From assembly GCF_900115505.1 (NCBI RefSeq), contig NZ_FOWQ01000008.1, positions 212,971 to 276,970 on the forward strand: a stretch of 64,000 nucleotides of DNA. Reading direction: 5' to 3'. The translations under genes were made by a program, and so were the position numbers. Below the pieces are notes generated by a model. It searched no databases and was not told the DNA's origin. It saw only the letters and a program-made list of their open reading frames with translations. Below, piece after piece: positions 43,541 through 50,286 of the stretch; the first letter of the stretch is position 1; every line of letters starts with the position of its first letter. This DNA comes from Geodermatophilus dictyosporus (GTDB lineage Bacteria; Actinomycetota; Actinomycetes; Mycobacteriales; Geodermatophilaceae).

Positions 43541-45151
43541 ATGGACGAGACGTATGACGTGGTGGTCGTCGGCGGGGGAGCGGCCGGTCTGTCCGGCGCC
43601 CTCGCCCTGGGACGGGCGCGCCGCTCGGTGGCGGTGGTGGACGACGGGACGCCGCGCAACGCGCCGGCGCACGAGATGCACAACTACCTGGGCCGCGACG
43701 GCACGCCGCCCGGTGACCTGCTCGCCGCGGGTCGGGCCGAGGTGGCCGGCTACGGCGGCGTGCTGGTGTCCGGCTCGGTCACCGCGGTCGGCGGTGCGGT
43801 CGGTGCCTTCACCGTCGAGCTGGCCGGCGGCCGGGTGCTCGGCGCGCGCCGGCTGCTGGTCACCACCGGCCTCACCGACGAGCTGCCCGACGTCCCGGGG
43901 GTGCGCGAGCTGTGGGGGACCGACGTCCTGCACTGCCCGTACTGCCACGGCTGGGAGGTGCGCGACCGGCCGATCGGCGTCGTCGCCACGGGTCCGATGT
44001 CGCTGCACCAGGCGCAGCTGTGGCGGCAGTGGAGCGCCGACGTCGTGCTGTTCCAGCACACGGCGGAGCCGCCGCCGGCCGACGTCGCCGAGGCGCTGGC
44101 CGCGCGCGGCGTCCGCGTGGTGACGGGCGAGGTCGTGGGCCTGGAGACCGACGGCGGCCGGCTGACCGGCGTCCGGCTGGCCAGCGGGGAGGTCGTGCCG
44201 CGCGCGGCCGTCGTCGTCGCCCCGCGGTTCACCGCCCGCTCGGCCGTGCTGACGGGCCTCGGGCTGGAGCCCGCACCGTTCCGGATGGGCGAGGCGGTCG
44301 TCGGCTCGCACGTGCCGGTCGACGCGCGCGGCGCCACCGCGGTGCCCGGCGTGTGGGCGGCCGGCAACGTCGCCGACCCGGGCGCGCAGGTGCTGGGCGC
44401 GGCCGCCGCCGGGCTGCTGGCCGGTGCCGCGATCAACGCCGACCTCGTCGCCGAGGACACCCGGCGCGCGGTGGAGGTGGTCCGCGCGCAGACCGACCCG
44501 GAGTACGGCGAGCGGTGGTGGGAGGAGCGCTACCGCGCGCACGCGCACGGCGCGTGGAGCGGCCGGGTCAACGACGTGCTGGCCACCGAGGCCGCCGACC
44601 TGACCCCGGGCCGCGCGCTGGACGCCGGGGCCGGGGAGGGCGGCGACGCCGTCTGGCTGGCCCGGCGCGGCTGGACGGTCACCGCGCTGGACCTCTCGAG
44701 CACGGCGCTGGACCGGGCCGCCGCGGCGGCCGCGGCGGCCGGCGTGCCGCTGGAGACGCGCAAGGCCGACGTCTCCTCGTGGGAGCCCGGCGACGAGCGC
44801 TGGGACCTGGTGACGGCGTCGTTCCTGCACTTCCTGCCCGCCACCCGGGACGACGTGCTGCGCCGGCTGGCCGCGGCGGTCGCACCCGGCGGCACGCTGC
44901 TGGTGACCATGCACGACGGCGGCGACCTCGCCCGCGGCGTGCAGCGGCCGGGCCTGCCCGAGTGGTACGCCACCGGCGCGCAGCTGGCCGCCGTCCTCGA
45001 CCCGGAGGAGTGGGAGGTCGAGGTCGCCGAGTCGCGCCCCCGGGAGGCCAGGTCGCACGAGGGCGGGGCGCACGATCACGGGTCGGTGCACGTGGCCGAC
45101 GCCGTGCTGCGGGCGCGGCGCGCTCAGGCGTCGTCGGGCTCGGCGGCGTAG
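43541..45151 (+). CDS. Thioredoxin-reductase-like flavoprotein fused to SAM methyltransferase
   Basis: 536-residue two-domain protein. Residues 1-~305 are a pyridine-nucleotide/FAD oxidoreductase of thioredoxin-reductase type: FAD motif YDVVVVGGGAAGLSGALALG, redox-type CPYC (C132/C135 in LHCPYCHGWEV), NADPH region IGVVATGPMSLHQAQLW, and the second FAD motif VWAAGNVADPGAQVLGAAAAG. Residues ~330-530 are a class I methyltransferase (GRALDAGAGEGGDAVWLARRG, TALDLSSTALDRA, WDLVTASFLHFL). The acceptor is unknown. The fusion could couple redox state with methylation. ATG 43541; the last 28 bp overlap the end of the convergent hydrolase. Confidence 0.9.
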   Translation: MDETYDVVVVGGGAAGLSGALALGRARRSVAVVDDGTPRNAPAHEMHNYLGRDGTPPGDLLAAGRAEVAGYGGVLVSGSVTAVGGAVGAFTVELAGGRVLGARRLLVTTGLTDELPDVPGVRELWGTDVLHCPYCHGWEVRDRPIGVVATGPMSLHQAQLWRQWSADVVLFQHTAEPPPADVAEALAARGVRVVTGEVVGLETDGGRLTGVRLASGEVVPRAAVVVAPRFTARSAVLTGLGLEPAPFRMGEAVVGSHVPVDARGATAVPGVWAAGNVADPGAQVLGAAAAGLLAGAAINADLVAEDTRRAVEVVRAQTDPEYGERWWEERYRAHAHGAWSGRVNDVLATEAADLTPGRALDAGAGEGGDAVWLARRGWTVTALDLSSTALDRAAAAAAAAGVPLETRKADVSSWEPGDERWDLVTASFLHFLPATRDDVLRRLAAAVAPGGTLLVTMHDGGDLARGVQRPGLPEWYATGAQLAAVLDPEEWEVEVAESRPREARSHEGGAHDHGSVHVADAVLRARRAQASSGSAA

Positions 45152-45888
45152 AGCGCGCGGAGCCGGGCGGGCGGGCGGAACGGCTGCCAGCCCTCCCGGG
45201 TCTGCGCGAGGCGGTCGGCCACCAGCCACAGCACCGCGGGGTCGTGGCCCATGCCGAGGTGGCTGGCCAGCACGCCGACGTTCTCCGCGGTCGGCCCGCT
45301 CGCCTGCCGGCAGGCCCGCCAGTCGACCACGCCGTCCCACCGCGACCAGACCGCCGTGCTCGGCACCGGCAGGCCGTCGCCGAGCCCGCCCCGCCCGCGC
45401 GGCACGGCCTGCAGGTGTCGCTGGCGGGCGTAGGCGCGGGCGCCGGGGCTGTCGTCGGCGGGCCCGCCGGAGAGGCCGAACGGCGAGCCCAGGCTGATCA
45501 CCTGCCGCACCTGCCCGGGCACGCGCAGCGCCAGCCGCCGCGCGTAGATGCCGCCCAGGCTCTGCCCGACGATGCTCACCGGCCCGCCGTGCTGATCGGC
45601 CAGCCGCCGCACCAGCCGCGGCAGCTCGTCGGTGACCTCCTTCGTCGGACCGCGGTTGCGGCCGAGCTCCCAGCCGACGACCGGGTACCCCAGTCCGCGC
45701 AGCCAGCGGCGCAGGGTCATCGTGGACGCGTCGGAGGCCAGCAGCCCGGGCAGCACCAGCACGCCGTGCGGCTCGCCCCGTGGGGCGCCGCGCAGGAGGG
45801 GGTAGGCGAGCGCCAGCGCGCCGGCGCTGGCCGCCGCGCGCACCGGCTCGGTCGCGGCGAGCAGGCGGCGGTCGGGAGACCAGGGCAC
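45124..45888 (-). CDS. Alpha/beta hydrolase (lipase-like)
   Basis: 254 residues. The nucleophile elbow is IVGQSLGGIYARRLAL; strands GVLVLPGLLASDASTMTLRRWL and VVGWELGRNRGP precede it. A histidine near the end (SHLGMGHDPAVLWLVADRL) is the likely catalytic one, with the aspartate in WDGVVDWRA. The pattern resembles PGAP1/lipase-type proteins. The N-terminal 30 residues are hydrophobic enough (AGALALAYPLLRG) for membrane attachment. The start GTG 45888 has a CCGGAGG site; a longer in-frame form to 45975 is less likely. Confidence 0.75.
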   Translation of the reverse strand: MPWSPDRRLLAATEPVRAAASAGALALAYPLLRGAPRGEPHGVLVLPGLLASDASTMTLRRWLRGLGYPVVGWELGRNRGPTKEVTDELPRLVRRLADQHGGPVSIVGQSLGGIYARRLALRVPGQVRQVISLGSPFGLSGGPADDSPGARAYARQRHLQAVPRGRGGLGDGLPVPSTAVWSRWDGVVDWRACRQASGPTAENVGVLASHLGMGHDPAVLWLVADRLAQTREGWQPFRPPARLRALYAAEPDDA

Positions 45889-46094
45889 GGGTTCCTCCGG
45901 CGGCAGGCAGTGGTGCCTGGGCCGCATACCCGGCCGGACGCGCAGGGACCCTCCGCATGACGCGGAATCCGTCACCCGATCCCGGCTCCCTCCGCGCGGA
46001 CTCCGCGTCGTGCCGGGCGCCCGGAGGGGTCTTCATGCGTGCACGGCCCACGCGGCGACGGCGCCGCACCGGGCCACCCCCGGAGGAGGTCCCC

Positions 46095-46391
46095 GTGACC
46101 AGCACGCTCAAGCGCTCCGCCTTCTGCCTGGCCGCCACCACCGCGCTCGTCACCGGCGTCGCCGGCACGGCCAGCGCCCAGCCGGTCCAGGACGGCCTGG
46201 TGAACGTCAACGTCGGCGACGTCACGATCCTCGAGGACGTCAACGTCGCGCTGGCCGCCCAGGTCGCCGCCAACATCTGTGGCGTCAACGTCGGGCCGGT
46301 GGCGGTCCTCGGGCGCGCCGTGGACCGCAGTGGAGCCGCCCGCACCGTGTGCGAGAACAACGGTGCCCCGGTGACCTTCGAGCAGAACTGA
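46095..46391 (+). CDS. Small secreted hydrophobic protein
   Basis: 98 residues with a clear Sec signal (KRSAFCLAATTALVTGVAGTASAQ, cleavage near residue 28). The mature part (~70 aa) is Val/Asn/Ala-rich (DGLVNVNVGDVTILEDVNVAL, ANICGVNVGPVAVLG) with two cysteines (ICG, VCEN) that can form one disulfide. The composition resembles chaplin- or rodlin-like surface proteins of actinobacteria, but I do not recognise a named family. GGAGGAGG upstream of GTG 46095 is a strong ribosome site. The 206 bp upstream hold no obvious gene; a GC palindrome CCGGGCGCCCGG occurs there. Hairpin terminator follows. Confidence 0.75.
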   Translation: MTSTLKRSAFCLAATTALVTGVAGTASAQPVQDGLVNVNVGDVTILEDVNVALAAQVAANICGVNVGPVAVLGRAVDRSGAARTVCENNGAPVTFEQN

Positions 46392-46398
46392 CCCACCC

Positions 46399-46420
46399 GG
46401 TGCGGTCGTCCGGCCGCACC
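46399..46420 (+). terminator. Hairpin after the secreted-protein gene
   Basis: GGTGCGG-tcgtccgg-CCGCACC, a perfect 7-bp stem eight bases after the stop codon. A second stem (CCCCTCCG / CGGAGGGG, about 46474-46517) lies further into the 138-bp convergent gap and may serve the RsbU-type gene. Confidence 0.55.
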
Positions 46421-46529
46421 TCCTGGGACCCCCGGCCGGGGACGGTGCCGCCCCCGTCGCCGTCCCCGACCGGGACACCTCGCCCCTCCGTCGGTGACCG
46501 TCCCCGGCGCCGGCGGAGGGGCCCCGCCC

Positions 46530-46820
46530 TCAGCGCGGGCGCAGCAGCGTCCGCTGGGCCATGTCCGACGTGGCCAGCACCTCGCAGAGGAGCTCCGACG
46601 CCGCGGCGGCGACGTCGGGCAGCTCGCCGGCGGGGGTCCCGCGCAGGACCCCGAGCAGCACCTCGTGGTGCACGTGCACGACCTCGAGGATGCCCAGCCC
46701 CTGCGTGACCGCGGCCCGGCCGAGCTCGTAGCCGCGGTTCAGCGAGGTCTCCGACCGCCGGGCGAGGTGGGTCAGGAAGGCGACGCGGTAGTCGCGGGCG
46801 AAGCCCTCCACACCGGTCAC
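46530..46820 (-). CDS. Orphan RsbU N-terminal domain protein
   Basis: 96 residues matching the helical RsbT-binding domain found at the N-terminus of RsbU phosphatases (FARDYRVAFLTHLARRSETSLNRGYELGRAAV, GLGILEVVHVHHEVLLGVLRG). No PP2C catalytic domain follows; the gene ends there. In B. subtilis this domain docks RsbT to activate the RsbU phosphatase. As a stand-alone protein it could bind the RsbT domain of the upstream sigma fusion as a sink or a bridge to another phosphatase. GTG 46820 overlaps the rsbS stop by four bases, so it is the last of four coupled genes. Confidence 0.78.
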   Translation of the reverse strand: MTGVEGFARDYRVAFLTHLARRSETSLNRGYELGRAAVTQGLGILEVVHVHHEVLLGVLRGTPAGELPDVAAAASELLCEVLATSDMAQRTLLRPR

Positions 46821-47221
46821 GCCGGCCCGCCCCGGGTCGCGGTCGCCGGCCGGCGGGGGCCGACGACGCGGTCGAGGAAGGCCAGTCCCTCCTCGAGGTC
46901 GAGCGCGGTGCGCACCGACCCGGTGTCCATCCCCAGCGCCACCATCGCGAAGGCCACCTCCGGCTGGATGCCGACCACCACGGTCACCGCGCCGCGGAGC
47001 CGGGCGACCTCGCCGATCGTGCGCAGGGTCCAGCTGGCGAAGGAGTCCAGCACGTCGAGCGCGGCGACGTCGATGACCACCCCGCGCGCGCGGTCGCGGC
47101 CGATGCGCTCGACGAGGTCGTGCTGGAAGGCGGTCATCTCGGTGTCGTCGAGAGCGGTGTGGATCGAGGCGATCAGGTAGGACCCCTGCCGCAGGATCGA
47201 GACCAGCCGGGGCCCGGTCAC
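46817..47221 (-). CDS. rsbS: RsbS-type STAS protein
   Basis: 134-residue STAS protein, stressosome scaffold RsbS type (SILRQGSYLIASIHTALDD, RARGVVIDVAALDVLDSFASWT, GAVTVVVGIQPEVAFAMVALGMD). The phospho-acceptor serine S60 in VLDSFAS, target of RsbT, is conserved. The C-terminal ~30 residues are an extra Arg/Pro-rich tail. Together with RsbR it should form the core that captures the RsbT domain encoded upstream. GTG 47221 overlaps the rsbR stop by four bases. Confidence 0.88.
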   Translation of the reverse strand: MTGPRLVSILRQGSYLIASIHTALDDTEMTAFQHDLVERIGRDRARGVVIDVAALDVLDSFASWTLRTIGEVARLRGAVTVVVGIQPEVAFAMVALGMDTGSVRTALDLEEGLAFLDRVVGPRRPATATRGGPA

Positions 47222-48120
47222 GGGACCGCCGTCCCGTCGTCCCTGGCGGTCCGGTAGCCGAGGAGGCGCTCGGCCTCCTCGAGCCCACCCTGCAGGTCGC
47301 CGATCGTGTCCATCTTGCTGAGGTCGACGCCGATGGTCACCAGCGTCTGGGCGATCTTCGGCGACAGGCCGGTGATGATGACGCTGGCACCCATGAGACG
47401 GGAGGCGTCGACGGTCTGCACGAGGTGGTTGGCCACCGACTCGTCGACCTCGGGGACGCCGGTGATGTCGACGACCACCACCCGGGCGCGGTGGGTGCGG
47501 ATGCCGGTGAGGAGCTGCTCGGTGAGCTGGCGCGCCCGCTCCCTGTCCAGGACGCCGATGATCGGCAGGATGAGCAGCCGCTCGCGCACCGGCAGGACCG
47601 GGGTGGACAGCTCGCGCAGCGCGTCCTGCTGCTGCCGGATGACCCGCTCGCGTTCCTCGACGAAGCTGACCGCGACGGTGTTGGCGATGCGGTTGGCCGC
47701 CGGCTCGTAGGCGTCGAGCACGCGGTTGAGCAGGCCGAAGTCGCGCTGGTACTTCTCGAACAGCGACCGGGCCAGCACGTCGCGCAGCAGCAGCACGATG
47801 CCGACGACCTCGTGGGTCTCCACCCCGCGGGGGATGATCCGCTCGGAGAGGTCGCGGGCGTAGCGCTGCAGCGCCTCGACGCTGCCGGTCTCGAGCACCT
47901 CGACGTAGTTGTCGTACACCGACGTCGTCTCGGCCGCCATCTCCTGCGGCGTCATGGCGTGCAGCAGCCCGGCCTGCTGGATGCGGTCGGACCACTCGTG
48001 CCGGAGCCGCGCGCGGTGCTCGCGCAGGTGCGCGACGAGCTGGGGGAGCAGCTGGTCCTCGCCGGGGCCGTCGAACCCGGCGGTCGCCGTCGTCGGAGCC
48101 GTTCCCTGGGTGCTGCTCAT
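47218..48120 (-). CDS. rsbR: RsbR-type STAS protein with N-terminal sensor domain
   Basis: 300 residues. Residues ~25-165 form a helical RsbR-type N-terminal sensor (LREHRARLRHEWSDRIQQAG, YDNYVEVLETGSVEALQRYA). Residues ~175-290 are a STAS domain (VLPVRERLLILPIIGVLDRERARQL, VVVVDITGVPEVDESVANHLVQ, GASVIITGLSPKIAQTLVTIGVD). At the STAS phospho-acceptor position the residue is E227 (EVDES), aligned with S60 of the neighbouring RsbS, while T259 in SPKIAQTL is retained. This could make the protein constitutively phospho-mimicking. ATG 48120 overlaps the upstream fusion stop by four bases. Confidence 0.88.
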   Translation of the reverse strand: MSSTQGTAPTTATAGFDGPGEDQLLPQLVAHLREHRARLRHEWSDRIQQAGLLHAMTPQEMAAETTSVYDNYVEVLETGSVEALQRYARDLSERIIPRGVETHEVVGIVLLLRDVLARSLFEKYQRDFGLLNRVLDAYEPAANRIANTVAVSFVEERERVIRQQQDALRELSTPVLPVRERLLILPIIGVLDRERARQLTEQLLTGIRTHRARVVVVDITGVPEVDESVANHLVQTVDASRLMGASVIITGLSPKIAQTLVTIGVDLSKMDTIGDLQGGLEEAERLLGYRTARDDGTAVP

Positions 48121-49205
48121 CGGTCACCACACCATCTCGTCATCGTCACCGTCGTGCCCCGCCCCACCTCGGAGGCGATCGCGAACTCGTCCATCAGCCG
48201 CCGGGCGCCGGGCAGGCCGAGGCCCAGGCCGGCGTAGGTGCTGTAGCCGTCCTGCAGCGCCCGCTCGACGTCGGGGATGCCGGGGCCGGCGTCCCGGGCG
48301 GTCACCTGGACGCCGCGGCGGGGCTCGTCGAGCACCTCCACCACCACCTCGCCGGAGCCCGCGAACTTGACGATGTTGCGGGTCACCTCGGACACGGCCG
48401 TGGCGAGCAGCGTCAGGTCGGTGGGGGAGAAGCAGTCGAGCCGGCCGGCCAGCTCCCGGGCGGCCTGCCGGGCCGCGACGACGTCGGCGTCGCCCCCGAT
48501 CGGGATGCGGACCTCGTCGTCGCGCTGCGGGGCCCGCTCGAGCAGCGGCTGGCCGAGCGCCGCGCAGACGTCGCACTCCAGCAGGTGCCGCCCGGCGTCG
48601 ACCTCGCGCTGCCGGCGGCGGTCGCCGCTGGACAGGGCGAACAGGACCGGACGGCAGCGGTCGGTCGGGGGCTCGGTGCGGTCGCGGGCGAGCAGGTACT
48701 CCACCCGCAGCCGGGCCCGCGCGCGGTGCAGCTGCGCGGCGACGGCGCCGGCGGTGGAGCCGAGCTCGGCGGCCAGCGACCGGGTGTCCCGGCCCGACAC
48801 CTCGTGGGCGATCAGCGCCTGGCGGTCCCGCTCGGAGAGCCGGGCCAGCGCCGCCGCGACGGCGGACCGCTCCTCCTCGGCGAGCAGCCCGCCCTCGGGG
48901 AGGTCCGGCGCGGTGAGGTCGACCACGCGGTGCTGGTTGCGCCGCTGCCGGTCCTGTTCCCGCCAGGCGGTCGCGACGACGTTGCGCGCGGTGGCGATGG
49001 CGTAGGGCTCGAGCATGCCGGGCTCGACCCGTCCGGAGGCGGCGAGCACGCGGGCGAGGGTCTCCTGGACCAGGTCCTCGGCGGCGGTGACGTCCGCGAC
49101 GCGGGCGGCGACGATGCGCCGGACCATCGGGATGAGCGCGGCGACGGCGTCGGAGTCGCGCACCGGCGGCCCCCCGACCCACTCCGCGGCCTCCACCCGC
49201 GGCAC
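48117..49205 (-). CDS. ECF sigma factor - HxxxCxxC - RsbT kinase fusion
   Basis: 362-residue three-part protein (numbering from GTG 49205; start uncertain). Residues ~20-90: sigma-70 region 2 (ALIPMVRRIVAARVADVTAAEDLVQETLARVL). Residues ~115-168: region 4 (LARLSERDRQALIAHEVSGRDTRSLAAELG, with the QLHRARARLR helix). Residues 207-214: HLLECDVC, a zinc anti-sigma-type HxxxCxxC. Residues ~235-358: an RsbT/SpoIIAB-type GHKL ATPase (LATAVSEVTRNIVKFAGSGEV, ARDAGPGIPDVERALQDGYS, GLGLGLPGARRLMDEF, GTTVTMTRW). Sigma factor, candidate inhibitor and stressosome kinase thus sit in one chain. It is the first gene of four overlapping genes with rsbR and rsbS. Confidence 0.83.
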   Translation of the reverse strand: MPRVEAAEWVGGPPVRDSDAVAALIPMVRRIVAARVADVTAAEDLVQETLARVLAASGRVEPGMLEPYAIATARNVVATAWREQDRQRRNQHRVVDLTAPDLPEGGLLAEEERSAVAAALARLSERDRQALIAHEVSGRDTRSLAAELGSTAGAVAAQLHRARARLRVEYLLARDRTEPPTDRCRPVLFALSSGDRRRQREVDAGRHLLECDVCAALGQPLLERAPQRDDEVRIPIGGDADVVAARQAARELAGRLDCFSPTDLTLLATAVSEVTRNIVKFAGSGEVVVEVLDEPRRGVQVTARDAGPGIPDVERALQDGYSTYAGLGLGLPGARRLMDEFAIASEVGRGTTVTMTRWCGDR

Positions 49206-49263
49206 GCTACCGCCGGAGGGTGCGTCCCGGCGCCCGCTGCGGGGCGCCGGGACGCACCGCAGG

Positions 49264-50286
49264 TCAGCGCTGCGCGAGGTAGGCGGCAGCGGTCTCCCGC
49301 AACCGCTGGTGGACTCCGTCGGCGGCGACGGCACCCGGCAGGTACCGCTTGGCCAGCTTGGCCAGCATCGTGTAGTTGGTGTCGACCACGTTGCCCGCCG
49401 GCGCCAGGCCGGCCTGGCTGACCAGCTGCAGGGCGTCGAGGCGGTCCCAGCCGGTGAGCTCCGCCGCCCAGGTCACCAGGTCGTGCTGGCTGACCCGGTA
49501 GGCGTCCTCCAGCGGTCGCACCGAGCCGGTCGAGGCGAGGAACTCGTCGGTCTCCAGCCGCGGCCACGCGGGGCCGCCGCCCTTCACCAGGTCGACGACG
49601 ACCACGGTGCGCATCGCCGACTCGACCGCGGTCCCGCAGACCTCGCCCTCGCCCTGCCGGCAGTGCCCGTCACCGATCGACAGCTGACCGCCGGGCACGT
49701 TGACGCCGAAGTACGCCGTCGTGCCGGCGCGCATCTCGGGGGTGTCCATGTTCCCGCCGTGCGCGCCGGGCGTGATGCTGGCGAACACCTCGCCGGACGC
49801 CGGGGCGACGCCGATCGTGCCGTGCATCGGGTCGAGCGGGAGCTCGACCTCCGGGCCGCCGCGGCGCGGGCGGAAGAGGCAGGTGCCGCGCTCGCGGTCG
49901 ACCTCGTAGAGCCACACCAGCTCCTCGAGCGGGTCGTGCAGCATCGCCGTGCTGTGCGTGGTGGTGAGCGCGCCGAAGTGCGGGAAGGTGCTCGACACCG
50001 CCCAGTCGCGCGCCGGCGCGATGTCGACCAGGTGCACGGCGAGGGTGTCGCCGGGCTCGGCGCCCTCGACGGCGATCGGCCCCGTCACCGGGTTGAGGTA
50101 CGGGAACCGGCACACGACGCTCGGCAGGTCGTCCACGCTGCGCACCTTGCCGGCGTAGCAGTCCTCGGTCGTCAGCTCGACCACCGTGCCCGGCGCGACG
50201 GTCAGCAGCGGCTCGCCGCCGCCGAAGGACCAGCGCCACTGGTCGGGCGTCGGCTCCAGCGCGACGACCTCGAGGGACGCCGTCAC
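49264..50286 (-). CDS. FmdA/AmdA-type acetamidase/formamidase
   Basis: 340-residue amidase of the acetamidase/formamidase family, which splits simple amides into ammonia and acid. The family blocks are FGGGEPLLTVAPGTVVEL, NPVTGPIAVEGAEPGDTLAVHL, FPHFGALTTTHSTAML, ELPLDPMHGTIGVAPASGE, the glycine/His region GAHGGNMDTPEMRAGTTAYF, and IGDGHCRQGEGEVCGTAVES. It acts in the cytosol on an imported amide. GTG 50286 overlaps the permease stop by four bases. The permease and an AmiC-like sensor lie upstream on the same strand. Together they form an amide-utilisation operon. Confidence 0.9.
   Translation of the reverse strand: MTASLEVVALEPTPDQWRWSFGGGEPLLTVAPGTVVELTTEDCYAGKVRSVDDLPSVVCRFPYLNPVTGPIAVEGAEPGDTLAVHLVDIAPARDWAVSSTFPHFGALTTTHSTAMLHDPLEELVWLYEVDRERGTCLFRPRRGGPEVELPLDPMHGTIGVAPASGEVFASITPGAHGGNMDTPEMRAGTTAYFGVNVPGGQLSIGDGHCRQGEGEVCGTAVESAMRTVVVVDLVKGGGPAWPRLETDEFLASTGSVRPLEDAYRVSQHDLVTWAAELTGWDRLDALQLVSQAGLAPAGNVVDTNYTMLAKLAKRYLPGAVAADGVHQRLRETAAAYLAQR

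Noticed and set aside
43469..46396. 975-codon minus-strand frame opposite the flavoprotein fusion
   Set aside because: It crosses the real fusion gene in antisense and has no recognisable domain.
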